Part shown: positions 53,200-62,313 of the stretch, piece by piece
Layout of the letters: every line of letters starts with the position of its first letter
Position numbering within the stretch: position 1 is the first letter of the stretch
Assembly (NCBI RefSeq): GCF_019931575.1
Contig: NZ_CP082923.1
Coordinates: 3,224,001-3,288,000 of the forward strand
Length of the DNA: 64,000 bases
From: Caulobacter segnis
Lineage (GTDB): Bacteria > Pseudomonadota > Alphaproteobacteria > Caulobacterales > Caulobacteraceae
Direction: 5' to 3'
Made by a program: the position numbers and the translations under genes
The notes under the pieces: model-generated
Databases searched by the model: none
Told to the model about the DNA's origin: nothing
The model's input: only the letters and a program-made list of their open reading frames with translations

Positions 53200-56100
53200 C
53201 AGGCGGCCGCCTGGGTCTGCATGGCGCGGCCGCCTTCGGTCACGTTGGTCAAGGTGCGCTCCATCTTGTCGTTGCTGGTGGCGATGCGGGCGCTCGTGGC
53301 GCGCAGGTCGGCGAGCTCGTCACGCAGGGCGCGCAGCTCGTTGATCAGGGACTTGTCGTTCTTCTGGTCGGCGCGCTGGACGTTGACCGCCTCGCCGGGG
53401 CTGAGCGCCAGGTTGAAGAGCTTGGAGTCGGGCGGACCGGAACCACCGACCTCGAAACTGCCGCCGGTAGCGTACTTGAGCGCGCCGCTTTGGAAGAAGG
53501 ACAGCTTTCCCTGGGCGACCAACGCGTTGGCCGCGTCGATCCCCTGAGTGTTCACAATGTCCATGTAGCCGGGCTGGTAACGGGCGGCGCTGGTGTAGAC
53601 CGCCTGAATTTCCGGATCCGTCGAGTCGGCGTTGCCGCTCCCCCGCCCGGCCATGCTGTTGACCAGACCCCAGTTCCAGGAAGCGTTGTTCAAATCCTTC
53701 TGGGCCTGGGTGAGCGTGGTGCTGGCGGCGCCGCTGCCCGAGCTGGCGCCATTGACGGGGACGCCCCCCACCGACACCACGCCCGCCGCCGCCGCGGCCT
53801 GGTTGGCCGCCTGCAGCCCGGCGATCGCCTCCCGCACCGAGACGATGCTGGCGTTGACCTGGATCAGCCCCTGCACCGAGGCGTCCAGCGCCTCCAGCTG
53901 CGCCTCGGCGATCGAGACCTGGCGATCGGCGGTGTCGGCAGCCTCGTCGACGGCGGCGCGGACCAGGCCGACGTCACGCAGATAGTCCTGGCTGGTCGAG
54001 ACGTAGTCACGCGACGCCGCCGTGAACGCCTCGCCCTCGGCCTGCAGCCGCCCCATCGCGTCGGGGTCGCCCAGGCGGGCCAGGGACGCCGTCGTCAGGA
54101 AGCTCTGCCGCGTCGTGCGATAGCGGCCGGCCAGATCCGCTCCGGCGATCGTACCCGACAGGCTGGTGCTAAACGCGCGCAGCGACTTGGACAGGTCGGC
54201 GAACTTATCCTTGGTCGCCTGGAGCGCGTCGTGCTCGCGCTGATAGGCCTGGGTGAGCACGTCGCGCGCGGCGGCGACCTTGGCGGCGGCGTCCTCGGCG
54301 GCCCAGATCTGCTCCTGGTACTGCTTCTGGATCGGGTCGGTGATCGCCGCCAGGGCGTTGGCCCGGCGCAGCGCCTTGGCCTCCTCACTTCGTCCCTGAG
54401 CCTCCAGAAGATCGGCGTACATGTTGGAGCGATCGGTCGCCAGCTTGGCGGCCTCGGCGGCGTCCTGCAGGCCCCACAGGGTCTTCAGAAGCGGCGCCAG
54501 CGAGGCGTCCAGCGCCTCGACGGCCTCCATCTCCTTGGCCCGCGACTTCGCCAGCAGCGCGCCGGACGACAGGGTCAGCTCGTCGATCTGGTCCTGGATG
54601 GACGCGCGCTTGTCCTCGACCGCCGCCCTGGCGTTCTCGGCCGCCGTGGCGACCTTGTCGAACGCCGGGGCCAGAGCCATGAGGGCGGCGTAGAGTTTGG
54701 CCCCGTCCTCGTTCGAGACATTCTGCTTGAGGACAAGATCCTTGAAGCCTTCGCGCGTCAGGTCGGGCGACAGGCCCAACCGCTTCAGCTCGGCCGCCAC
54801 CGAGTCCTGGACCGGCTTGAGCCGCTCGTCGTCCGACAGGAAGTGCTCGGCGAAGAAGGCCGCCTGGTCGGTCAGGTTGTCCAGCCCGCCGACCAGATCG
54901 ACCAGCCGTTCGCGCGCCTCGAGCGAGGCCACGCCGACCGTGGCGAAGATCATGCCGACCGACTTCAGCGTCGTGTCGATCACCTCGTACTGGCGCGCCA
55001 CCCGGACCAGGGTCTCGAAGGCCCCCTCGCCCACCTTCTGGAACTGGGCGATGGCCGGGACGGCGGCCTTGGCCATGTCGTCGCCCAGCTTGCCGAAGAT
55101 CGCGTTCAGCGCCTCCTCGATCTGCGTCCCGGTCATGTCCTTGAAGGACAGCTTGCCCAGGTCGACCTTGAAGCTGGCCAGCGCCTCCTCGACGCCGGTC
55201 GCCTTGATGGCGCCCGCCGCGTCGGTGACGCCCTTGCCCAGCGACGTGATCAGCTTGGTGATCTGATCCAGGAAGTCGCCGTCCAGGGCGCCGGTCTCGG
55301 TGATCACCTTGCTCTTGCTGGATGTGGTGATCCCGAAGGCCTTCTTCTTCGTCGTCTCCAGCACCTGCTGGTAGGTCGAGCCGGACAGGCCGCCCTCGAG
55401 GATCGCGCCCAGGGTGGCGGCGTCGAACTGGATGCCCTGGTCCTGCAGGGTCCGCGTGGTGGACTTCGAGAAGCCCAGGTTCGACAGGGTGGGTGTCGAG
55501 CCGGTCTTGCCCAGGTTTAGCCCCTCGGTGCTCAGCATCCCGCCGGCCCCAAACGCCTTGGCCAGCGCGGCCGCCACGGCGCCGATCTGGTCGTCGATCG
55601 ACTTCAGCGACCGGACCATGGCGTTGCCGTATTCCAGGTCCTTGTTCTCATAGGCCTGGGCGTGGGTCAGGGCCTTTTCCAGGCTCTCGGACTTGGCCTT
55701 AGAGTCGCCGAGGATCGAGCCGGAGCCCTGGGCGTCTTGGCGGGCCTTCATGTCGTTGGCGCCGGGGACCGAGCCGCCGCCACCAGTGTGCAGACCCAGA
55801 CTTGCCAGCACGCCGATCATGGCCGCGACAATCGGGAAACCCCAGGGGCCTAGTTCCTCGAAGATCTTGGCCGCGCCGCCAGCTGCGGCCGCGACACCTC
55901 GGGCAGCGGAGTTCGCCACGCCCTGGCTCGTCGCGGCGGTGTCCAGGGCCATTGCCTGGATCGTCGCAGCGGCCTGCCAGAGGCGATAACCCCTTTCGAC
56001 GCCCTCGATCGCCGCGTATCCGGCGCTGTGTTCCTTGAAGAAACCCTTGGCCGCCGCCGCCGCATCGCCGTAGCCCTGCAGGCGGATCGCGAGGGTCTCC

Positions 56101-58418
56101 CGATCGTAGCGCATCGTCTCGTCAGCAAGCCGCTTTTCGGCCTGCCCCCGCTCCTTGGAGTCGACGGCAGCTGCGTTGATAACTTCATTCAGTTGTTTGG
56201 CTTTCGCCGTGTGGCTGCTCGTCAGTTTCGCGCTGTTCAGTTCGTAGGACGAGAAAACCGTGAGCAGGCCGCCGACCGCCTTGCCGACATCGCCAAAAGA
56301 ACTCGAAAGACCCTGCGCGGTGGCCTGGGCCTTGGCTTGCAGCTGAGTCCAAAGATCTACTGACTGAGTCAGAGAAGCATTGTATTCGTCCTGGATTGTT
56401 TTCAGGACAGCAGTCTTCTTGGCGACATCCTTGGCGTTATCAACATATTTGTCAGCCAACTCGATCTCTTCGGGGTGCGCGGCATCACGATTAAACCCCT
56501 TGGCTCTCAACTCTTGTTCGGCCTTGAGCTGGGCCAGGGCGACCGAACGCTCGATATTGCCCGCACCGACAAGTCGCGCCTCCTCGCTGAGCGTGTCTAA
56601 CGTATCCCTTTGCTGCCCGATGGCGGTCAGCATCTGGGCGCGACGCGCCTGCTCATTACTTTCGGCCTGGGCGGTGGCGAGAGCGCGATACGCGGCCTGC
56701 AGCTTGTCTTTGGTCTCCCCCTCCGCCCGATTTGCAAACGCCAGGAGTTGCCGGCCGACGGCCTCGTCGCGCAGTTGCTCGGAAGCCTCCGCGCTAGTTA
56801 GAACTCCATTTGCGACCTGGTCGTTTACGACTCTTTGCGCTGCGGCGTTCGCCGTCAGGTTCGCCGCCTGTTGCGCGGTGGAGGCCGCCGCCTTCGACAT
56901 CGCCAAGTCGTACTGACCGGCCACGTACCGAGTAATGTCCGCTTCGTCGGTGAGCCCCTTGCTTACGGCGTCCGACCGGGCTTGCGCGGCCATGGCCGCC
57001 TGGTCCGATTTTCCGTAGGCCTCCGCGAGATTCCAGTTGGCTTCCGTCGCCTTCTTCGTCGCTTCGACTTCCTTTTCGAACTGCGCTTGATGTTCGGCGC
57101 GAGGATCCTGCGCCGGGGCCGTCACACGAAGATGGGTGGCGGCCTGCCCCCTCGAAGCGGACGCCGGCGCATTGATCTTCGTCTCAAGCTCCTTGATTTC
57201 GCGAGCGTAGGCTTCAGACGCCCTATTGGCTCGCGCGAGGTCAGGGAGATTGTTTTCCCTAATGCCTCGGTCGACTTTCTTCTTTTGGATCTTCAGATCG
57301 GCGAGGATGTCGTAGTCACCGGTCTTTGCGTTTACAGCGTTAGTGGCCTCGACGGAGCGGTTGTCGCGAGCAATGGCGTCGGCGCGCCTTTTCCCTTCAG
57401 CCTTCTGGGCGTTGACCCGGTCCACCAGTGTCGACCCAAGACCCCCATAGGTGTTCGCGACCTGCTCATCGCTGGGATTGAAGAAGTTCCACGCCCCTTG
57501 CTGCATCTTCTCGAAGAAGTTCGAAGCGCCGTTCTTCGCCGAACGAAAAGCCTTGTCCAAATCCAGAACTTTGTCGGCCGTACCACCCGCGCTTTTGGAA
57601 ACGCGATCAAGGATGATGGCCTGCGCCCCAGCGAGATCGTTCTCCTTGACCAGTGTCTTGACGAGTTCACGGGTCTTGCCGTCGAGACCCTCCACCTTCC
57701 CGTTCAGCAGATTCATGTTCTGGACGGGGTCGACGAGAACCTTGCCAAGTTCCTGCAGCGCCCCGGCTGCATCTTGCTTCGTCGCCGCCGCATAGTCGTC
57801 TGTGAGCTCGATCGCCCTTTGCAGGATCGGAGCGCTCGTCACGCCAAGCCGCAGATACGACTCCACCATGCCCTGCGCGGCCGAGATCGAAACGTTGCCC
57901 GCAGCCGACGAACGCTCGGCGAGAGCGGAAAGCTCCTGCCCGCTGAGACCGGTAGCGCGCGCCAGGCCATAGGTCATCTGCTCGACCTGCGACTGAGCCT
58001 GGCCATACTGATAGACGGCCTGCGTGACTTGCAGCAGGACCTCGGCGATTCGGCCGTAGGGGCCTAGCGCTCCTCCCGCGCCGGCGAGTTCTTCCGCGAC
58101 GCTCGCCAGAGCCCCTTTAAGGCCTACGCCTCGACTGGCCGCGCTCGCCAGAGCTTCAGCCGCGCCCATGCCCTGCGTCGCGATAACCTTGAGCGGGTCG
58201 CCGCCCGAAGCGAATGCGGAAAAGGTGTCGGTGACCAATCCGCTGAGCTTCTTGACCTCCTCGCCTTGAAGACGCGCGGCCTCGCCGCCCGCCTTGAGAG
58301 CCGCGCCGAACGAGGCCTGGTCCTTCACGACCTTGGACTGCACCACGCCCAGCGCGCCGACCGCGACCGAAACCCCCTTCAGACCAGCGACGAGTTCGTT
58401 CAGATCCTTGTCAGCCAC
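53199..58418 (-). CDS. Phage tail tape measure protein
   Basis: The protein has 1739 residues. GTG 58418 is chosen because GGGAGAG lies just upstream and the sequence then reads ADKDLNELVAGLKGVSVAVGAL. The frame could extend upstream but that part reads like another frame. There are long Ala/Gln/Lys helical stretches, a hydrophobic region near residues 840-880 (WGFPIVAAMIGVLASLGLHTGGGG), and a late coiled coil (DKNDKSLINELRALRDELADLRA). It sets tail length and forms the exit pore. Codon use differs between the first half (lower GC) and the second. Confidence 0.9.
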   Translation of the reverse strand: MADKDLNELVAGLKGVSVAVGALGVVQSKVVKDQASFGAALKAGGEAARLQGEEVKKLSGLVTDTFSAFASGGDPLKVIATQGMGAAEALASAASRGVGLKGALASVAEELAGAGGALGPYGRIAEVLLQVTQAVYQYGQAQSQVEQMTYGLARATGLSGQELSALAERSSAAGNVSISAAQGMVESYLRLGVTSAPILQRAIELTDDYAAATKQDAAGALQELGKVLVDPVQNMNLLNGKVEGLDGKTRELVKTLVKENDLAGAQAIILDRVSKSAGGTADKVLDLDKAFRSAKNGASNFFEKMQQGAWNFFNPSDEQVANTYGGLGSTLVDRVNAQKAEGKRRADAIARDNRSVEATNAVNAKTGDYDILADLKIQKKKVDRGIRENNLPDLARANRASEAYAREIKELETKINAPASASRGQAATHLRVTAPAQDPRAEHQAQFEKEVEATKKATEANWNLAEAYGKSDQAAMAAQARSDAVSKGLTDEADITRYVAGQYDLAMSKAAASTAQQAANLTANAAAQRVVNDQVANGVLTSAEASEQLRDEAVGRQLLAFANRAEGETKDKLQAAYRALATAQAESNEQARRAQMLTAIGQQRDTLDTLSEEARLVGAGNIERSVALAQLKAEQELRAKGFNRDAAHPEEIELADKYVDNAKDVAKKTAVLKTIQDEYNASLTQSVDLWTQLQAKAQATAQGLSSSFGDVGKAVGGLLTVFSSYELNSAKLTSSHTAKAKQLNEVINAAAVDSKERGQAEKRLADETMRYDRETLAIRLQGYGDAAAAAKGFFKEHSAGYAAIEGVERGYRLWQAAATIQAMALDTAATSQGVANSAARGVAAAAGGAAKIFEELGPWGFPIVAAMIGVLASLGLHTGGGGSVPGANDMKARQDAQGSGSILGDSKAKSESLEKALTHAQAYENKDLEYGNAMVRSLKSIDDQIGAVAAALAKAFGAGGMLSTEGLNLGKTGSTPTLSNLGFSKSTTRTLQDQGIQFDAATLGAILEGGLSGSTYQQVLETTKKKAFGITTSSKSKVITETGALDGDFLDQITKLITSLGKGVTDAAGAIKATGVEEALASFKVDLGKLSFKDMTGTQIEEALNAIFGKLGDDMAKAAVPAIAQFQKVGEGAFETLVRVARQYEVIDTTLKSVGMIFATVGVASLEARERLVDLVGGLDNLTDQAAFFAEHFLSDDERLKPVQDSVAAELKRLGLSPDLTREGFKDLVLKQNVSNEDGAKLYAALMALAPAFDKVATAAENARAAVEDKRASIQDQIDELTLSSGALLAKSRAKEMEAVEALDASLAPLLKTLWGLQDAAEAAKLATDRSNMYADLLEAQGRSEEAKALRRANALAAITDPIQKQYQEQIWAAEDAAAKVAAARDVLTQAYQREHDALQATKDKFADLSKSLRAFSTSLSGTIAGADLAGRYRTTRQSFLTTASLARLGDPDAMGRLQAEGEAFTAASRDYVSTSQDYLRDVGLVRAAVDEAADTADRQVSIAEAQLEALDASVQGLIQVNASIVSVREAIAGLQAANQAAAAAGVVSVGGVPVNGASSGSGAASTTLTQAQKDLNNASWNWGLVNSMAGRGSGNADSTDPEIQAVYTSAARYQPGYMDIVNTQGIDAANALVAQGKLSFFQSGALKYATGGSFEVGGSGPPDSKLFNLALSPGEAVNVQRADQKNDKSLINELRALRDELADLRATSARIATSNDKMERTLTNVTEGGRAMQTQAAA

Positions 58419-58424
58419 AACGGC

Positions 58425-58477
58425 TCTCCCAAAAAGTTCGGGCCGCGCCTCCTTGCGAAGACGCAGCCCGGTGGTGG
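58425..58477 (-). terminator. Attenuator-like hairpin before the tape measure gene
   Basis: Read on the minus strand, CGGGC (ending near 58471) pairs with GCCCG (near 58440) across a GC-rich stem and is followed by AACTTTTT. It lies between two tail genes in one direction, so it may reduce rather than stop transcription. Confidence 0.45.
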
Positions 58478-58828
58478 TCAGCCGCCCTTGGCGGGGGCCG
58501 TCATGGTCAGAAGGTGCTCGGCGTCCAGGGCGATCAGGGCCCGGCGTTCCCACGGCTCCAGCCGCACGCCCTCGTCACGCTCCCAGGCCTGGATCTCCAG
58601 GCGCGAGAGGCGCGAGGGGCCGAACCCGCCGCTCTGGCGGGTCTGGCAGAGGTCGGCGTACCAGGCCCACAGGTGGGCCACGTGCGACGACAGCGGCGGC
58701 GGGTTGGCGAGCCGCCAGGTGGCCTCGGGATCGCCCTGTCGGGCCAGGCTCTCGAGGTGGACCCTGAGCGGCTCGCCGTCGTCCTGCCGGCCGGCGAGCT
58801 CGAACTGCTCGCGGCCGTAGGCGATCAG
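58478..58828 (-). CDS. Small phage tail-assembly protein with non-ATG start
   Basis: The product is about 116 residues. The best start is CTG 58828, overlapping the upstream stop by CTGA. No ATG, GTG or TTG occurs in a usable place, so this start is uncertain. The sequence has NPPPLSSHVAHLWAWYADLCQ and RLEIQAWERDEGVRLEPWERRALIALDAEHL, a helical pattern like the small chaperone proteins that precede tape measures in siphophages. Function is inferred from position. Confidence 0.62.
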   Translation of the reverse strand: MIAYGREQFELAGRQDDGEPLRVHLESLARQGDPEATWRLANPPPLSSHVAHLWAWYADLCQTRQSGGFGPSRLSRLEIQAWERDEGVRLEPWERRALIALDAEHLLTMTAPAKGG

Positions 58829-59268
58829 GCCGCGGACTTGCCCGGCATAAAATTTCCGAGGTTGTTCGACGCCGCGGTAACCTGTTCGGCGATCTCGGAA
58901 TTGCGGCTGACCAGGCGGAAGGCGTTCTCGGCCGACCACTCCTGCTTGATGCCGCGCCAGCCGACCAGTCGGACGGCGGTCAGCCGGTGGCCGAAGGCGA
59001 TGTCGTCCTCGATCGGCGTGAAGTCGGCCTTCTCGGGATTGGCGCGGCCGGTCATGGCGGCGGCCACGGCCTGGCGCTTGCGGCGGTCGTTGACGAGGCG
59101 GTTGACCTCGGCCTGGACCTTCTCGGACTGGCCGCCCAGCACCAGCAGGAAGACGCCGGAGCCGGAGCCGTCGGCGCGGACGTACTCGACCTCGAACGGG
59201 GTGTCGCCGGCGGCGACGGCGTCCAGGTCGTTGAGGTCGAACAGGGTTTCGGTCGAGAACTTGGTCAT
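58825..59268 (-). CDS. Phage tail-assembly chaperone-like protein
   Basis: The protein has 147 residues starting MTKFSTETLFDLNDLDAVAAGD. A beta-rich N-terminal half (TPFEVEYVRADGSGSGVFLLVLG) precedes a helical half with GHRLTAVRLVGWRGIKQEWSAENAFRLVSRNSEIAEQV. Position between the tail tube and tape measure genes is that of the tail-assembly chaperone pair. In many phages the second member is made by frameshift or coupled translation, and here the next gene overlaps by 4 bases. Confidence 0.68.
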   Translation of the reverse strand: MTKFSTETLFDLNDLDAVAAGDTPFEVEYVRADGSGSGVFLLVLGGQSEKVQAEVNRLVNDRRKRQAVAAAMTGRANPEKADFTPIEDDIAFGHRLTAVRLVGWRGIKQEWSAENAFRLVSRNSEIAEQVTAASNNLGNFMPGKSAA

Positions 59269-59289
59269 GGTCTGTCCTTGGGAAAAGGA

Positions 59290-59310
59290 CGGCCGGGCGC
59301 GACCCGGCCG
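59290..59310 (-). terminator. Hairpin after the tail tube gene
   Basis: CGGCCGGG (59290-59297) and CCCGGCCG (59303-59310) form a perfect 8-bp stem with a 5-base loop. On the minus strand it is followed by TCCTTTT. It may lower expression of the downstream genes relative to the abundant tail tube. Confidence 0.5.
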
Positions 59311-59357
59311 CTAAGTTGAGAGGGGACTTCGGAGGGAGAGGGACGGACGCCGCGCGG

Positions 59358-60572
59358 TTAGGCGGCGCTGTCCTGGATGGCGATGATGGTCTGATCGGTG
59401 GCCAGGGCCGCACCGCCGGCGCCGTTGATCTGGGCCGTGAACGGATAGGTCCGGATCACCGCCTTCTCGCCGTCGTCGGGGGTGTCGCCGGTCAGCTTGA
59501 TCATCGGCAGGTTGACGACCACGAAGTCGGCGTTGGCCGTGGCGTCCTCGGTGATCGCCAGGACCAGCGAGGTGGTCGAGCGGCCGTCGAAGATCGTCTG
59601 CAGGGTCACGCCATCGAACTTGGCGGTGAAGCTGCCAGATACGGCCACGCGACCGCGCTGGATGTCGTCGACCACGTTCGAGCCCACCACGGCGTCGCTG
59701 TGGGCGGCGTTGCCGTTGATGGTCACCTGGGCGCCGGTGACGTTGGCGACGGGCGCGCCGTTGACCAGGATCACGCCGTTCACGGCCGTCAGGATGTCGG
59801 TGACGGTTTCGGCGTTGGGCGAGGTCAGCACCTGGGCCGCGCCCAGGGTGCGGGTGCGGCCGACGGTGTCGAGGCTGATGGTGGCGTTGCCGGTGGCCGG
59901 CAGGTTCAGCGCCGCCTGGCCGACCTGCTGGTCGGCATAGGTCTCCGAGCGGCCCAGGTCCGGATACCACTCCTCGAAGGTGTAGTAGTCGTTGGTGTGG
60001 GCGGTCAGCGGCACCAGCGACTTCTTGCCCGTCACCGCGACCGCGGCGCTGGCGATGTTGGTCTCGGCGAACATCGCCGAGCCGTTGACCACCTTCACCG
60101 TGGCGACCGTGGCGGTCAGGGCGATGATCAGCAGGTTCTTCTGCGTGTTCAGGGCGTTGAAGGCGCCGGCGGTCAGGCGGATGACGTCGCCGATCTTGAA
60201 GCCGTCGGTCAGGTACGAGCCGGCCGAGCGGGTCAGGGTCCAGTTCTGGCCCGAGGCGGCGACGCTGATCGTGGCGCCGGTGGCCGAGACGCCGGCCGTC
60301 ATGTCCTTGCGCAGCAGAGAACCCAGCAGGGCGCCGTAGGTGCCCGGCGACAGCAGGCCGTCGATCTTGCCGGCCGGCTTGACCACGCCCAGGCCGACGC
60401 CCGTCGACTGCTGGTGGCTGACGATCTCGTTGCTTTCGAACGTATCCGGCGGGGCCTGGAACACCGAACTGGTGCGGCGCACGACCTGGCCGCCTGCACC
60501 CGCGGCGGCGGCGCCGAGGCCGGTCTGTTTCTTGTAGACGGTCTTCTTGTTGATGCCCTGGGCGACGGCCAT
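59358..60572 (-). CDS. Major tail tube protein
   Basis: The protein has 404 residues. It opens MAVAQGINKKTVYKKQTGLG and is almost wholly beta-rich with Thr/Ala/Val/Gly: KIGDVIRLTAGAFNALNTQKNLLII, VTINGNAAHSDAVVGSNVVDDIQRGRVAVSGSFTAKFDG. This pattern and its position before the chaperones and tape measure identify a siphophage-type tail tube subunit. No sheath protein accompanies it, so the tail would be non-contractile. Confidence 0.83.
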   Translation of the reverse strand: MAVAQGINKKTVYKKQTGLGAAAAGAGGQVVRRTSSVFQAPPDTFESNEIVSHQQSTGVGLGVVKPAGKIDGLLSPGTYGALLGSLLRKDMTAGVSATGATISVAASGQNWTLTRSAGSYLTDGFKIGDVIRLTAGAFNALNTQKNLLIIALTATVATVKVVNGSAMFAETNIASAAVAVTGKKSLVPLTAHTNDYYTFEEWYPDLGRSETYADQQVGQAALNLPATGNATISLDTVGRTRTLGAAQVLTSPNAETVTDILTAVNGVILVNGAPVANVTGAQVTINGNAAHSDAVVGSNVVDDIQRGRVAVSGSFTAKFDGVTLQTIFDGRSTTSLVLAITEDATANADFVVVNLPMIKLTGDTPDDGEKAVIRTYPFTAQINGAGGAALATDQTIIAIQDSAA

Positions 60573-60665
60573 GGGGATCTTCTCCTGGGAAGTTATCGGA
60601 ATGGGTGGAGGGCTGGACGAAGTCCCAAAAGTCGCTTGGGCCGTCCCTTCGGGCGGAGACCGCCG

Positions 60666-61070
60666 TCAGCTGGTGATCGTGGCCAGGAACGGGACCTGGA
60701 CGGGCATGACGTAGCGGTCGCCCTCCAGGATCGCGGCCAGGATGAGAGGGGTGCGGGCGACGGTCGTGGTCAGACCATCGGCGGTGAAGGCCGCGCCGCG
60801 ATAGAAGGTCGAGCGCAGCAGCTCGACGCGGACGGTGATGTCCGCCATGCCCGCGCCCTGCGGCCAGCAAAGCGAGACGACGAACATGCCGCCCTGCTGG
60901 AAGCCTCGGCCGTACTCGGTGTTGACCGGCTCGGCGAAGATCATCGACACGCGCTGGTACGGCGCTCCGGCCGTCGGCGTGTAGGCCGTGTTCTCCCAGG
61001 CCGTGGCCAGGGGCGGACTCATCGCGGCCAGCGCCGTCTCCAGCGCCGCGCGGATCTTCGGCACGCTCAT
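60666..61070 (-). CDS. Tail terminator-like protein
   Basis: The protein has 134 residues. MSVPKIRAALETALAAMSPPLATAWENTAYTPTAG and QRVSMIFAEPVNTEYGRGF resemble the small DUF4128/tail-terminator proteins that cap the tube at its head-proximal end. SLCWPQGAGMADITVRVELL is the central strand-helix. It is the most upstream structural gene of the cluster. No head or connector gene precedes it. Confidence 0.75.
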   Translation of the reverse strand: MSVPKIRAALETALAAMSPPLATAWENTAYTPTAGAPYQRVSMIFAEPVNTEYGRGFQQGGMFVVSLCWPQGAGMADITVRVELLRSTFYRGAAFTADGLTTTVARTPLILAAILEGDRYVMPVQVPFLATITS

Positions 61071-61162
61071 CGGCGGCTCGCCGAAGTCGGGAACGGCGGG
61101 ATCGAGGCGCGCGAAGGCGATCCGAGAGCCGAACGGCTCCCGGTGGCGGGATCGAGGATCAT
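61067..61162 (-). pseudogene. Possible frameshifted remnant coupled to the tail terminator gene
   Basis: A 31-codon frame (MILDPATGSRSALG then SPSRASIPPFPTSASRR) ends ATGA, overlapping the start of the terminator gene. If one base is restored after ILDPATG, the other frame reads EPFGSRIAFARLDPAVPDFGEPP and runs straight into MSVPKIRAALE. This looks like a one-base loss in a longer N-terminus or in a small upstream gene. It may be natural or a sequencing error. Confidence 0.4.
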
Positions 61163-61380
61163 GTCTGGGTTCCCGAACAGGCGAGACGAGAAACCCGTCC
61201 CTCGAAGGGCAGGACGGGTTCGAAAGCGACCGGCCAGGCGGCTCAAGTCGAGCGCCGGATCCGAAAGAGATCGAGGGTTTGAATTTCAGTCTCCGGAGGT
61301 CGATGGGGTCGCCAAGGACACATCTCCGAGAATGATCAGATTAGACCCTCTACCTTCCCGGCGGTCAATCATTTTGTTCA
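61163..61380 (-). other. Leader between the regulator operon and the tail genes
   Basis: No gene is seen here. A hairpin pairs AACCCGTCC (61188-61196) with GGACGGGTT (61210-61218), and on the minus strand ends in a short T-run (GGGTTTCTCG). A relatively AT-rich patch lies at about 61325-61390. The region could carry the tail-operon promoter, an attenuator or an antitermination site. Confidence 0.4.
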
Positions 61381-62061
61381 CTAAACGTTCTTATTCTTGC
61401 GGTCACGGGCGATCTGCTTGGCCAGCGCCACGACAAGGTCCAGAGCCTGGGTTAGGACTTCGCGATTACGTGTGAAGACGCGGCCCGCGCCCCAGGCCGA
61501 CAGGCTGGTCCCCTCCCCCGCCACCGCGCGCAGCAAGCGTAGCGCCATGGGCTTGTCGGCCAGCGCCATGGCCACGGCGCGGTCAGCGCGAGCCACGAAG
61601 TCCAGCATGCGCGCGCGCCGCAGCCGGGCGGCGACGAAGCGGTCGTTGTCGTGGCCGCCCCTATGGCCGGGCTCCAGGCTGGCGATGCGCAGGTCGCGAC
61701 CTCGGGCCTCGAAGCCGGCGCGGTACAGCAGGCCGACGGCGTAGTGGGCGTCGGTGATGTGGCCGCCCTGGCGCAGGCCGCGCAGGCCGTCACGGCTGGA
61801 GATCCGCACGGGCCCAGCGACCGCCGCTTCGGGGATCTCCACGGTCTCGCCCCGCGCGGAGGCCAGGGTCAGGCTCTCGACCAAGCCGGCGGCGACCTCG
61901 GCCTGTTCGGTCCGGGCCAGTTGGGCGTCGGCGATCCGCAGCATGGCTTCGCGCGCCGCCTGGCGGGTGGCCGGACTGATAGCCAGAGCCGCCGCGCGGT
62001 CGGCGCGGGCTAGGTCGGCCAGCTCGGTCGAGGTCAGCCCCTCGGGCCGAATGACTTGCAC
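61381..62061 (-). CDS. DUF6456-like putative regulator of the tail cluster
   Basis: The protein has 226 residues and starts with GTG 62061; the ribosome site is weak. The C-terminal half (ISSRDGLRGLRQGGHITDAHYAVGLLYRAGFEARG, then FVAARLRRARMLDFVARADRAVAMAL and TRNREVLTQALDLVVALAKQIA) resembles DUF6456 domains. That resemblance is from memory. Such domains occur in phage-derived regulators of alphaproteobacteria, including, I believe, GTA activators of the GafY type. It directly precedes the tail structural genes in the same direction. Confidence 0.6.
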   Translation of the reverse strand: MQVIRPEGLTSTELADLARADRAAALAISPATRQAAREAMLRIADAQLARTEQAEVAAGLVESLTLASARGETVEIPEAAVAGPVRISSRDGLRGLRQGGHITDAHYAVGLLYRAGFEARGRDLRIASLEPGHRGGHDNDRFVAARLRRARMLDFVARADRAVAMALADKPMALRLLRAVAGEGTSLSAWGAGRVFTRNREVLTQALDLVVALAKQIARDRKNKNV

Positions 62062-62097
62062 GGAAATGGTGCGTCCCCTTCTTTCCTTCGGATGTGG

Positions 62098-62313
62098 TCA
62101 GCGCCCGGAGCGGACGCCGCGTCGGTTCTGGGCCAGGGCGTGGCGGCGGGCTTCGCCGGCGCAGACCTGGGTGACGACGTCGTGGCCGTCGCTCTCGGCC
62201 AGCATCCGGCCGGCGGCGCGGATGATCGCGCACAGCATCGGCTTGCGCGGTCCGCAGTCGCGGACGGCCCGGTCAATGGCGCCCTCGGCGACCTCGTCGT
62301 GCAGGCCGCTCAC
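62098..62313 (-). CDS. Small hypothetical protein in the tail-cluster regulatory operon
   Basis: The protein has 71 residues from GTG 62313, overlapping the upstream stop by GTGA. It is helical (LHDEVAEGAIDRAVRD, KPMLCAIIRAAGRMLAESDGHDVVTQVCAG) with a basic end (ARRHALAQNRRGVRSGR). Coupled to the wHTH-like gene upstream and followed 36 bases later by the DUF6456-like gene. No family is recognised. Confidence 0.62.
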   Translation of the reverse strand: MSGLHDEVAEGAIDRAVRDCGPRKPMLCAIIRAAGRMLAESDGHDVVTQVCAGEARRHALAQNRRGVRSGR

